From Pseudomonas sp. 31-12 (GTDB taxonomy: Bacteria; Pseudomonadota; Gammaproteobacteria; Pseudomonadales; Pseudomonadaceae): a DNA stretch of 64,000 nucleotides. A model generated the notes under the pieces. The model was not told the origin of the DNA, made no database searches, and was given only the letters and a program-made list of their open reading frames with translations. How positions within the stretch are numbered: position 1 is the first letter of the stretch; the number at the start of each line of letters is the position of its first letter. Shown here one piece after another: positions 8,715 through 18,566 of the stretch. Made by a program: the position numbers and the translations under genes. The stretch is taken from positions 2,976,001 through 3,040,000 of the forward strand of contig NZ_CP029482.1 of the NCBI RefSeq assembly GCF_003151075.1, in the 5' to 3' direction.

Positions 8715-9533
8715 TCAGTCACCGAAAGGGCCGGACGACACAAACGCGCCACCCTGGTAAACCATGGCCGGGTCATCAGCGGCGGGCATCGGCTGCGCTT
8801 CGACTTTTTCGCGGAACACTTCGGAGCTGTCCTGAGGAGCAAAGCCCAGCACGGTGGCGAAACGGTTGTCCCACCAGACGTTCTTGTTGTCGGACATGCC
8901 GTAGACCACGGTATGGCCGACGTTCGGCGCGTACAGCGCGCGTTCGAGCAAGTGGGTCAGGTCGCCGAAGCTCAGCCAGGTGCTCATCATTCGGCGGTTT
9001 TGCGGTTCCGGGAACGAGGAGCCGATGCGGATGCTGACGGTCTCGATGCCGTAGCGATCGAAGTAGAAACTGGCCATGTCTTCGCCGTAGGACTTGGACA
9101 AACCGTAATAGCTGTCCGGGCGGCGAGGGCAGTGGGCGTCGATGGTTTCGCCTTGTTTGTAGAAACCGATGACGTGGTTGGAACTGGCGAAAATCACCCG
9201 CTTCACGCCATGGCGGCGCGCGGCTTCGTATATATGGAAGACGCCGCAAATGTTGGCGCCGAGGATTTCTTCAAACGAGTGCTCCGTCGATACGCCACCG
9301 AAATGCAAGATCGCGTCCACGCCTTCGACCAGTTGGTGCACGGCCTGCTTGTCTGCCAGATCGCAGGTAACGACTTCTTCGCGGTCATCGACGGCCGATG
9401 CCATGTTGGCGATGTCCGACAGGCGAATGACGTTGGCATAAGGACGCAGGCTTTCGCGCAAGACTTTACCCAGGCCACCGGCGGCACCGGTCAGCAGCAG
9501 GCGATTGAAAGGGGCTGAAGGAGTGCTGGTCAT
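8715..9533 (-). CDS. udh: Uronate dehydrogenase
   Basis: A 272-residue extended short-chain dehydrogenase. It shows the NAD motif TGAAGGLGK, the acidic residue after beta-2 (RLSDI), FASSNHVIGFY and the catalytic Tyr-Lys pair in YYGLSKSYGED, all hallmarks of Udh of P. putida and P. syringae. It oxidises D-glucuronate or D-galacturonate with NAD+ to the aldaro-lactone. It is the first gene of the udh-lactonase-dctPQM block and has an operator candidate at 9566-9578. The downstream glucarate/galactarate dehydratase genes are not in this window. Confidence 0.92.
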   Translation of the reverse strand: MTSTPSAPFNRLLLTGAAGGLGKVLRESLRPYANVIRLSDIANMASAVDDREEVVTCDLADKQAVHQLVEGVDAILHFGGVSTEHSFEEILGANICGVFHIYEAARRHGVKRVIFASSNHVIGFYKQGETIDAHCPRRPDSYYGLSKSYGEDMASFYFDRYGIETVSIRIGSSFPEPQNRRMMSTWLSFGDLTHLLERALYAPNVGHTVVYGMSDNKNVWWDNRFATVLGFAPQDSSEVFREKVEAQPMPAADDPAMVYQGGAFVSSGPFGD

Positions 9534-9565
9534 GGAAGTCCCTGAGTACGCAATTATTGTTGTAG

Positions 9566-9578
9566 GTTGTCGTATGAC
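9566..9578. promoter_or_regulatory. GntR-type operator candidate upstream of udh
   Basis: GTTGTCGTATGAC lies 33-45 bases upstream of the udh start. Its reverse complement (GTCATACGACAAC) matches 11140-11152 (GTTATACGATGAC) closely and the double site at 11074-11093. The half-sites TTGT...GAC resemble FadR-subfamily GntR operators. Site identity is inferred from recurrence only. Confidence 0.55.
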
Positions 9579-9678
9579 TATGCCGAAGTATCGTTAGGCT
9601 TTCCGAGTCTTGTCAACGCGACTTTGGTTGAAAATGACGGAGGGTCATTTCACACATCTCTGTGGCAAGAAGGGCTTC

Positions 9679-9708
9679 TGTGGCGAGGGAGCAAGCTCCC
9701 TCGCCACA
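9679..9708. repeat. Perfect 30-base REP palindrome
   Basis: TGTGGCGAGGGAGC, AA, then GCTCCCTCGCCACA: a perfect 14-bp stem with a two-base centre between oprD and udh. There is no T-run on the minus strand, so it is more likely an mRNA 3'-end protector or weak attenuator than a classic terminator. Confidence 0.8.
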
Positions 9709-9740
9709 AAGTTAATGTGAGCATGCAAGGAGTGTCTGCT

Positions 9741-11036
9741 TTACAACAACGAAATCGGGTAGCTGATGAAAATCCGGTTTTCGTCGAACTCGTTGGTGCT
9801 GAAGCTCTTGCGGATGGTTGCGTTGCGCCATTTTACATTGAGGTTCTTCAGCGGGCCGCTTTGCACGGTGTAGGCCAGTTCCGATTCGCGGCCCCATTCC
9901 TTGCCGTCGGTGATCGCCCCGGTGTGCACGTTATCGCCGCTAATGTAGCGGTTCATCATTGTCAGGCCGGGAACGCCGAGGGCGACGAAGTTGTAGTCGT
10001 GGCGCAGTTGCCAGGATTTTTCCTTGGCGTTGTCGTAGCTGGAGTTGTAGCTGTCGTTGGCCAGGGTGCCGCCGCTGGTGCCGTTGACCCGCATCCAGAC
10101 ATCGTCGCCGCTGAGTTTTTGCAGGCCGACGTAGAAGGTGTTGCCGCCGTATTTGGCCGAGAGCATGGCGAACGCGGTTTTGTTGTCCAGGTCGCCGGCG
10201 AAGGCGCTGCCGTCTTCCTTGCCGATGAAGTAACCGAGGTTGGCGCCCAGGGTCCAGTCGCCGATGGGCTGGCTGTGGCTCAGGTTGAAATACTGCTGCT
10301 GATAAATGTCGCTGAGCTCTGAGTACCAGACGCCGACCTGGGTGCGCTTGTCATTGAAGGCGTATTCGCCGCCGCCGAAGTTGAAGCGGTCCGAGGTGAA
10401 CGCGGCTTTGGTGTTCATGGACATGTCTTCCATGCTCGCATCGTTGCGCGGGCTGTTCTGGCGGAACTGGCCGCCGTAGAGCGTCAGGCCGCTGATCTCG
10501 GTGGACGTCACCTGGCCGCCACGGAAGGTTTGCGGCAGCGAGCGGCCATCGTCGGAACGCAGGATCGGCAGCACCGGCATCCATTCCCCGACCTTCAATT
10601 CGGTCTTCGAGATTTTGCCTTTCAGCGCCACGCCCATGCGACCGAAATTGTCGGCAGGGCGGCCGTCGTCGTGGATCGGCAGTAGCTGTGTGCCGCCAGT
10701 GCCTTTGCCGCCATCGAGTTTTTGCGAGTACAAGCCCAGCACGTCCACGCCGAATCCGACGGGGCCCGGAGTGAACCCGGACTTGGCGTCGAGGATGAAG
10801 TTTTGCGTCCACTCTTCAGCTTTGCCCTGTGGGTAGGCCGGGTTGGTGTAGTTGCGATTGATGTAGGCGTTGCGCAGGTTCAGCGTGGCTTTGGCGTCAT
10901 CGACGAACCCTTCTGCATTGCTGGTCATGGGCAAGGCGAAGGCCAGGCTGCTGCAACCGATCAGGCTCAGGGTGTGGCGGCGTACGAAGGTCGGGCGAAG
11001 GGTGCTGGCGAAGGAGTTGCGGACGAGTTTGCTCAC
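9741..11036 (-). CDS. OprD-family outer-membrane porin, probably for uronates
   Basis: An OprD-type 18-stranded porin of about 431 residues. The start is most likely the GTG at 11036 (VSKLVRNSFAS), preceded by AGGGAG at about 7 bases; the ATG at 11078 would add a basic, implausible N-terminus. A signal peptide follows (hydrophobic LSLIGCSSLAFALP, cleavage near SNA-EGF). Typical OprD segments include EGFVDDAKATLNLRN, YWQL-like SWQLRHDYNF, and the C-terminal aromatic-poor FISYPISLL. It is transcribed towards udh and has a double operator candidate just upstream, so it probably admits glucuronate/galacturonate. Confidence 0.9.
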   Translation of the reverse strand: MSKLVRNSFASTLRPTFVRRHTLSLIGCSSLAFALPMTSNAEGFVDDAKATLNLRNAYINRNYTNPAYPQGKAEEWTQNFILDAKSGFTPGPVGFGVDVLGLYSQKLDGGKGTGGTQLLPIHDDGRPADNFGRMGVALKGKISKTELKVGEWMPVLPILRSDDGRSLPQTFRGGQVTSTEISGLTLYGGQFRQNSPRNDASMEDMSMNTKAAFTSDRFNFGGGEYAFNDKRTQVGVWYSELSDIYQQQYFNLSHSQPIGDWTLGANLGYFIGKEDGSAFAGDLDNKTAFAMLSAKYGGNTFYVGLQKLSGDDVWMRVNGTSGGTLANDSYNSSYDNAKEKSWQLRHDYNFVALGVPGLTMMNRYISGDNVHTGAITDGKEWGRESELAYTVQSGPLKNLNVKWRNATIRKSFSTNEFDENRIFISYPISLL

Positions 11037-11073
11037 AGTGACGCTCCCTTTTTTCTTGTTGTTTTTATTTTTT

Positions 11074-11093
11074 GTCATACGTCGTCGTACAAC
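11074..11093. promoter_or_regulatory. Overlapping double operator candidate upstream of oprD
   Basis: Two overlapping copies of the 13-base motif lie head to head: GTCATACGTCGTC (11074-11086) and the reverse of GTTGTACGACGAC (11081-11093), 38-57 bases before the GTG start. They match the udh-proximal site, suggesting one regulator controls both units. Confidence 0.55.
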
Positions 11094-11139
11094 ATCGGGG
11101 GCGATTATTTGCGAGGCTTTCAGGGGTTGTCAATCAGAA

Positions 11140-11152
11140 GTTATACGATGAC
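11140..11152. promoter_or_regulatory. Third copy of the uronate operator-like motif
   Basis: GTTATACGATGAC, about 60 bp beyond the oprD double site and between oprD and the divergent TetR gene. It could be an auxiliary site for looping or simply part of the oprD promoter. Confidence 0.45.
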
Positions 11153-11293
11153 TTAGACAGCTGCCGATATCTGAAGGGCGAACATCGGTTGCGCCAACGG
11201 CTGATACGGCGACGAGTCATGGCTCGGAAGCAGAGGTCGCCGCGAGGTAGAGCGGATGCTAGTCTTGGCCAACGCTGTTGCCAGGGAGCCCTC

Positions 11294-11914
11294 ATGGGCA
11301 ATCACAAGATCGAGATTCGTCGCAGTAACGTCGAGAAGATTTTGCTGGGGGCCGAAAAGGTCTTCGCCGAAAAAGGCTTCGGCGGCACCGCCATGGCTGA
11401 CATTGCTGCAGAAGTGCAACTGCCGCGCTCCAACCTGCATTACTACTTCAGCACCAAAAGCGAGCTGTACAGCGCCGTGCTGTTGGGTTTGCTGGAAGTG
11501 TGGAAGCAGGACGCGTTGTGCTTCGAGATGTTCGACGACCCGCGCGTGGTGCTCAGCAGCTACATCCGCGCCAAGATGAACCACTCCCGCAGCCGGCCTT
11601 ATGGCTCGAAAGTCTGGGCCAATGAAATCATCCACGGCGCCCCGACGCTGGGCGTGGCGCTGGACGCGAGCCTGTACGACTGGGCCAAGATGAAAGAAGC
11701 GAAAATCCGCCAGTGGGTGGACGACAAACGCATCCTGCCGGTGGAGCCTTCAAGCCTGCTGTACATGATCTGGGCTTCGACCCAGCATTACGCGGACTTT
11801 GATCATCAGGTGAATATCCTCAATGATCATCAGCCGCTGTCGGACATGCAGTTCGAGCGGGCGGTGCAGACGGTGACGAGTGTGATATTGCGGGGGATTG
11901 GGTTGGAGCCTTGA
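11294..11914 (+). CDS. TetR regulator, RutR-like (pyrimidine catabolism)
   Basis: A 206-residue TetR-family repressor. The N-terminal HTH reads AEKVFAEKGFGGTAMADIAAEVQLPRSNLHYYFSTKSELY, and the C-terminal domain resembles that of RutR, with WANEIIHGAP and LLYMIWASTQHYADF. The ATG at 11294 has GGAG about 7 bases upstream; an upstream extension of the frame has no support. It faces the preA-preT-hydA genes convergently. RutR-like proteins bind pyrimidines, so it probably regulates the neighbouring reductive pyrimidine pathway; the ligand is inferred. Confidence 0.8.
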   Translation: MGNHKIEIRRSNVEKILLGAEKVFAEKGFGGTAMADIAAEVQLPRSNLHYYFSTKSELYSAVLLGLLEVWKQDALCFEMFDDPRVVLSSYIRAKMNHSRSRPYGSKVWANEIIHGAPTLGVALDASLYDWAKMKEAKIRQWVDDKRILPVEPSSLLYMIWASTQHYADFDHQVNILNDHQPLSDMQFERAVQTVTSVILRGIGLEP

Positions 11915-11935
11915 GAATATCGGTGTTCTTTAGAG

Positions 11936-12104
11936 CCACCCCCTCACCCCAGCCCTCTCCCCAAAGGGGAGAAGGGGAAAGGGAGCTGATCTTCGTTGTA
12001 TTCAAACCTGAGTTCGACTCAGATTTCCCCGGTCGCAAACTATCTAAAAAACACCTCGGTCAGTCTCCTCGCCCCTTTGGGGAGAGGGTTAGGGTGAGGG
12101 GCGG
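11936..12104. repeat. Inverted CCCTCACCCC...GGGGTGAGGG-type repeat element
   Basis: Left arm 11936-11978 (CCCCTCACCCCAGCCCTCTC, then an internal CCCCAAAGGGG palindrome) is mirrored by right arm 12069-12104 (CCCCTTTGGGG, then GAGAGGGTTAGGGTGAGGGG). The arms flank about 90 bp between two convergent genes. This is a different family from the REP elements in the rest of the window. Confidence 0.7.
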
Positions 12105-12124
12105 ATTTCTGATCAATCAAACAT

Positions 12125-13399
12125 TCAAAGGGCGACATGGTACGGATTCCTCGGATCATGATTCCAATCCAGAAACGGCTTGCCGTTCTCCATCGGCACC
12201 ATCTCGATGCAATCCTCCACCGGGCAGGTAATCTGGCACAGGTTGCAGCCCACGCACTCGTCATCAATCACTTCGTACTTATGCGTCCCGTCCGCCTGCT
12301 TCAGGCTCGCCACCGCCTGGTGCGAAGTGTCTTCGCAAGCGATGTGGCAACGCCCGCAACCGATACACGCCTCCTGATCAATCTTCGCGATCACCTGATA
12401 GTTGATGTCCAGGTACTTCCAGTCCGTGGTGTTGCCCACCGCGCGGCCGGAAAATTCCGAAATGCTGGCGTAACCCTGACTGTCCATCCAGCGTGACAAC
12501 CCATCCTTCATTTCTTCGACAATCCGGAAGCCATGCAGCATCGCCGCCGTGCACACCTGCACCGAGCCGCTGCCCAGGGCGATGAATTCCGCGGCATCGC
12601 GCCAGCTGCCGATGCCGCCAATGCCGGAGATCGGCAGGCCTTGGGTCTGCGGGTCGCGGGCGATTTCGGCGACCATGTTCAGCGCAATCGGCTTCACCGC
12701 CGAGCCGCAATAACCGCCATGGGTACTTTGGTTGCCGACGGCGGGATTGGCGACCATGCGCTCCAGATTGACGCTGGTGATCGAGTTGATGGTGTTGATC
12801 AGCGATACCGCATCTGCTCCACCGCGATGGGCTGCTCGGGCGGCAACGCGGATGTCGGTGATGTTCGGCGTGAGCTTGACGATCACCGGCAGCGAGCAAT
12901 ACGTCTTGCACCAACGGGTGACCTGCTCGACGTACTCCGGCACCTGGCCGACCGCCGCGCCCATGCCGCGTTCCGGCATGCCGTGCGGACAACCGAAGTT
13001 CAGCTCGATGCCGTCGGCGCCGGTGGCTTCCACCAGCGGCAGGATGAATTTCCATGACTCTTCGACGCAGGGCACCATCAGCGAAACGATCAGCGCGCGG
13101 TCCGGCCAATCCTTTTTGACCTGGGTGATTTCCCGCAGGTTGATCTCCAGCGAGCGGTCGGTAATCAGCTCGATATTGTTGAAACCCACCACTTCACGGT
13201 TGGCGCCGAAGAGCGCGGAGTATCGCGAGGACACGTTGACCGCCGCCGGGTCTTCACCCAGGGTTTTCCAGACCACGCCGCCCCAGCCAGCCTCGAAGGC
13301 GCGAACCACGTTGTAAGCCTTGTCGGTCGGCGGCGCGGAGGCCAGCCAGAACGGATTCGGGGATTTGATGCCAGCGAAGACAATCGAAAGATCGGCCAT
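12125..13399 (-). CDS. preA: Dihydropyrimidine dehydrogenase, FMN/4Fe-4S subunit (PreA/PydA)
   Basis: 424 residues. The N-terminal part is a dihydroorotate-dehydrogenase-like FMN barrel (NPFWLASAPPTDK, ELNFGCPHGMPERGMG, VKLTPNITD, GIGGIGSWRDAAEFI). The C-terminus carries two 4Fe-4S motifs (CIGCGRCHIACED and CVGCNLCQITCPVEDC). It reduces uracil and thymine to their 5,6-dihydro forms using electrons from PreT. Its ATG immediately follows the preT stop (TAAATG), so the two are co-translated. Also called PydA in Pseudomonas. Confidence 0.93.
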   Translation of the reverse strand: MADLSIVFAGIKSPNPFWLASAPPTDKAYNVVRAFEAGWGGVVWKTLGEDPAAVNVSSRYSALFGANREVVGFNNIELITDRSLEINLREITQVKKDWPDRALIVSLMVPCVEESWKFILPLVEATGADGIELNFGCPHGMPERGMGAAVGQVPEYVEQVTRWCKTYCSLPVIVKLTPNITDIRVAARAAHRGGADAVSLINTINSITSVNLERMVANPAVGNQSTHGGYCGSAVKPIALNMVAEIARDPQTQGLPISGIGGIGSWRDAAEFIALGSGSVQVCTAAMLHGFRIVEEMKDGLSRWMDSQGYASISEFSGRAVGNTTDWKYLDINYQVIAKIDQEACIGCGRCHIACEDTSHQAVASLKQADGTHKYEVIDDECVGCNLCQITCPVEDCIEMVPMENGKPFLDWNHDPRNPYHVAL

Positions 13400-14767
13400 T
13401 TACGCAGCCTCCACGTTGAGCATCAGTTGAGCGTTGATGGCCTCGGCCGCCTGTTTGCCATGCTGCACGGCTTGCACGGTGAGGTCCTGGTCGAGGCTGG
13501 TGCAGTCGCCACCGGCATACACGCCGGGAATGCTGGTACGCAGCTGTTCATCGACCTGGATTCGATCGCCCTGACGCTTGAGTTCGCGTGCCAGTGGATC
13601 GGCTAGGGCGCTGGCATCGAAGGCCTGGCCGATGGCTTTGAAAATCGCGTCGGCCGCCAATTCGAAGGTTTCGCCGGTGGTTTGCAAGCGACCTTCTACC
13701 AGGTGCGTGCGGGCGAAACGCATGCCGCGCACGTTGCCTTGGTCATTGAGCAGCACTTCTTCGGGCTGCGCCCAGGTCAGCAAACGCACCTGATTGGCTT
13801 TGGCGATGTCCTGTTCGTGGCCGGTGGCGCCCATTTCCTCGACGCCGCGGCGGTACACCAGATTCACGTCGCGAGCCCCGAGGCGGGCCATTTGCACGGC
13901 CATGTCGATGGCCGTATTGCCGGCGCCGAGGACGATGCAATGATCCGCCAACGGCAGTTGACTCAGGTCATCCGCCTGACGCAGTTCGCGGATGTAGTCG
14001 GTGGCCGCGAGCAGGCCGGGCGCATCTTCGTGAGGCAAGCCGAGTTGTTTACTGGCGGCCAGACCGAGGCCGAGGAACACCGCGTCGAATTGCTGATGCA
14101 GTTCGCTGAGGCTCAGGTTTTCGCCGAGTTTCTGCCCGTGACGGATTTCGATGCCGCCAATCTGCAGCAGAAACTCAAGTTCCTTTTGCGCGTAGTCATC
14201 CACCAGTTTGTATTTGGCGATCCCGTACTCGTTGAGGCCGCCAGCCTTTTCCCGCGCCTCGAAAATCACCACGTCGTGGCCATGCATCGCACTGCGGTGA
14301 GCGCAGGACAAACCGGCCGGACCGGCACCGACTACGGCAATGCGTTTACCGGTGGCGGCGGCGCGCTGGAAGGGGTGTTCGCTGAAATGCGCGTTGTCGA
14401 CCGCGTAACGTTGCAACAGGCCGATCAGCACCGGTGCGCATTCGTGGTCGTTGTTACGCACGCAGGCTTGCTGGCAGAGGATTTCCGTCGGGCACACCCG
14501 GGCGCAACTGCCGCCGAGGATGTTCGCCGAGAGGATTTTCTGCGCGGCGCCCTGGACGTTTTCCTGATGGATATTGCGAATGAACGACGGAATATCGATC
14601 TCGCTCGGACAGGCGTTCACGCATGGCGCGTCGTAGCAATACAGGCAGCGCGAGGCTTCAAGATGGGCCTGGCGGTCGTTGAGTGGCGGCGCCAGGTCGG
14701 TGAAATGGCCGGCGAGGGTGGCCGCATTCTCATAGGGATGCGGGAGGTGGTTCAGGGTCTTGATCAC
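13400..14767 (-). CDS. preT: Dihydropyrimidine dehydrogenase, NAD(P)H/FAD subunit (PreT/PydX)
   Basis: 455 residues, glutamate-synthase-beta-like. N-terminal Fe-S cysteines are CYDAPCVNACP and CARVCPTEILCQQAC. The FAD motif is VVGAGPAGLSCAHR and the NAD(P)H motif GAGNTAIDMAVQMAR; the C-terminal FAD signature is PGVYAGGDCT. It passes electrons from NAD(P)H to PreA. It precedes preA with no gap and follows hydA on the same strand, a REPIN lying between. Confidence 0.93.
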   Translation of the reverse strand: MIKTLNHLPHPYENAATLAGHFTDLAPPLNDRQAHLEASRCLYCYDAPCVNACPSEIDIPSFIRNIHQENVQGAAQKILSANILGGSCARVCPTEILCQQACVRNNDHECAPVLIGLLQRYAVDNAHFSEHPFQRAAATGKRIAVVGAGPAGLSCAHRSAMHGHDVVIFEAREKAGGLNEYGIAKYKLVDDYAQKELEFLLQIGGIEIRHGQKLGENLSLSELHQQFDAVFLGLGLAASKQLGLPHEDAPGLLAATDYIRELRQADDLSQLPLADHCIVLGAGNTAIDMAVQMARLGARDVNLVYRRGVEEMGATGHEQDIAKANQVRLLTWAQPEEVLLNDQGNVRGMRFARTHLVEGRLQTTGETFELAADAIFKAIGQAFDASALADPLARELKRQGDRIQVDEQLRTSIPGVYAGGDCTSLDQDLTVQAVQHGKQAAEAINAQLMLNVEAA

Positions 14768-14836
14768 GGTGTTGGCCTCACGGTTATTGAGGTGATGCCT
14801 CTGATGGGCATTGATTTTTGTGGCGCTTGTACTGGC

Positions 14837-14907
14837 GCCATCGCGAGCAGGCTCGCTCCCACAGGGGAGCGCATTTCAAATGTGGGAGCGAGCCTGCTCG
14901 CGATGGC
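14837..14907. repeat. REPIN with perfect 27-base arms
   Basis: Arms 14837-14863 and 14881-14907 are exact reverse complements (core CGAGCAGGCTCGCTCCCACA) with a 17-base loop. It lies in the hydA-preT gap and could tune relative expression of the two cistrons. Confidence 0.9.
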
Positions 14908-14921
14908 CGAAGGCCTCGATT

Positions 14922-16914
<1,993 letters not shown>

Positions 16915-18399
16915 ATGCAACAGATCAGATCGCAAGTGACCGAGCGCGACGGCTTGTTTGAGCTCGAAGCCGGCAGCGACGTCCTCGACAGTCCCCGTTA
17001 CAACCACGACATGGCACCGACCAAGGTGCACGAGCGAACCTGGAACAAATGGCACATCACAGCGTTGTGGGTTGGCATGGCGATTTGCGTGCCGACCTAC
17101 ACCCTCGGCGGCGTACTCACCGCCTATTTCGGCTTGAGTGTCGGTGAAGCGCTGCTGGCGATTCTGTTCGCCAACATCATCGTGCTGATCCCGCTGACCC
17201 TGAACGCCTTTCCCGGTACCAAGTACGGCATTCCGTTTCCGGTGCTGTTGCGCTCGTCCTTCGGCATTCTTGGCTCCAACGTTCCGTGTCTGATCCGAGC
17301 GCTGGTGGCGTGCGGCTGGTTCGGCGTTCAGACGATGTTCGGCGGGCTGGCCATTCACCTGTTTCTCGGTTCGGTGTTCGACGGTTGGAAAGCCCTCGGC
17401 GGGACCGGTGAAGTGATCGGCTTCATGGTGTTCTGGGCCTTGAACCTGTGGGTGGTGATTCGCGGTGCGGACTCGATCAAATGGCTCGAAACCCTTTCCG
17501 CGCCTTTATTGGTGCTGGTGGGCGTGGGGCTGCTGGTGTGGGCGATGCCGAACGTGTCGATGACCGAATTGATGGCGATCCCACCCAAGCGTCCGGAAGG
17601 GGCCAGCGTGGTCAGTTACTTTGCCGCCGGGTTGACCGCGATGGTCGGGTTCTGGGCCACTTTGTCGCTGAACATCCCGGACTTCAGCCGCTATGCGAAA
17701 AGCCAGAAAGACCAGATCGTTGGACAGATTATCGGCTTGCCCCTGACCATGTTCCTGTTCGCCTCGCTGGGCGTGGTGATGACTGCCGCCTCGGTCAAAC
17801 TGGTGGGCGTCACCGTCTCCGATCCGGTCACCCTGATCGGCCACATCCAGAGCCCGGTCTGGGTCGCATTGGCCATGGCACTGATCATCATCGCGACATT
17901 GTCGACCAACACCGCGGCCAATATCGTTTCGCCGACCAACGACTTCCAGAACGTCGCGCCCAAGCTCATCAACCGCACCAAAGCGGTGATCCTCACCGGC
18001 CTGGTCGGCCTGGCGCTGATGGCCCATGAACTGCTGAAGAAGCTCGGGTTGATCGTCTCGGATGTGAGCCTGGAGACCGTGTATTCCAACTGGCTGTTGG
18101 GCTATTCGAGCCTGTTGGGCCCGATCGCCGGGATCATGGTGGTGGACTATTTCCTGATCAAGAAACAGCAACTGGACCTGGCCGGGTTGTATCGCGATGA
18201 CGTGTACCCGGCGTGGAACTGGTTCGGCTTTATCGCGTTTGGCGTGCCAGTGGCGTTGACGCTGCTGTCGCTGGGCAGCGATGCATTCAGCTGGTTCTAC
18301 AGCTATGGCTGGTTCACCGGCTCGGCGCTGGGTGGGCTGATTTATTACGGGTTGTGCTCGATGCGGCCTAATCCGACTGTCGTGAAATCGGCGGTGTGA
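16915..18399 (+). CDS. NCS1-family nucleobase/allantoin-type permease
   Basis: 494 residues with about 12 hydrophobic segments, of the nucleobase:cation symporter-1 family. Family features include the N-terminal RTWNKWHITALWVGM, FGVQTMFGGLAIH, ATLSLNIPDFSRYAKS and the TNTAANIVSPTNDF loop that lines the substrate site. Start ATG with GGAG 5 bases upstream. Between hydA and the carbamoyl-amidase gene it most probably imports uracil, dihydropyrimidines or hydantoins. The exact substrate cannot be read. Confidence 0.9.
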   Translation: MQQIRSQVTERDGLFELEAGSDVLDSPRYNHDMAPTKVHERTWNKWHITALWVGMAICVPTYTLGGVLTAYFGLSVGEALLAILFANIIVLIPLTLNAFPGTKYGIPFPVLLRSSFGILGSNVPCLIRALVACGWFGVQTMFGGLAIHLFLGSVFDGWKALGGTGEVIGFMVFWALNLWVVIRGADSIKWLETLSAPLLVLVGVGLLVWAMPNVSMTELMAIPPKRPEGASVVSYFAAGLTAMVGFWATLSLNIPDFSRYAKSQKDQIVGQIIGLPLTMFLFASLGVVMTAASVKLVGVTVSDPVTLIGHIQSPVWVALAMALIIIATLSTNTAANIVSPTNDFQNVAPKLINRTKAVILTGLVGLALMAHELLKKLGLIVSDVSLETVYSNWLLGYSSLLGPIAGIMVVDYFLIKKQQLDLAGLYRDDVYPAWNWFGFIAFGVPVALTLLSLGSDAFSWFYSYGWFTGSALGGLIYYGLCSMRPNPTVVKSAV

Positions 18400-18404
18400 A
18401 CACT

Positions 18405-18507
18405 GGCCTCTTCGCGGGCAAGCCCGCTCCCACAGGGATTGAGGTCGTACACAAATGCTGTGTACACCCGATTCACTGTGGGAGCGGGCTTGCTCGCGAA
18501 GACGGCC
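18405..18507. repeat. REPIN (inverted REP pair)
   Basis: Left arm begins at 18405 (TTCGCGGGCAAGCCCGCTCC core) and the right arm ends at 18507 (GGAGCGGGCTTGCTCGCGAA core), between the permease and amidase genes. Confidence 0.85.
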
Positions 18508-18566
18508 TTCCAGACGCCCAAGAAAATCCCTGAAGAAATCCATAAGAACTGCCTGAGGAGATCATC

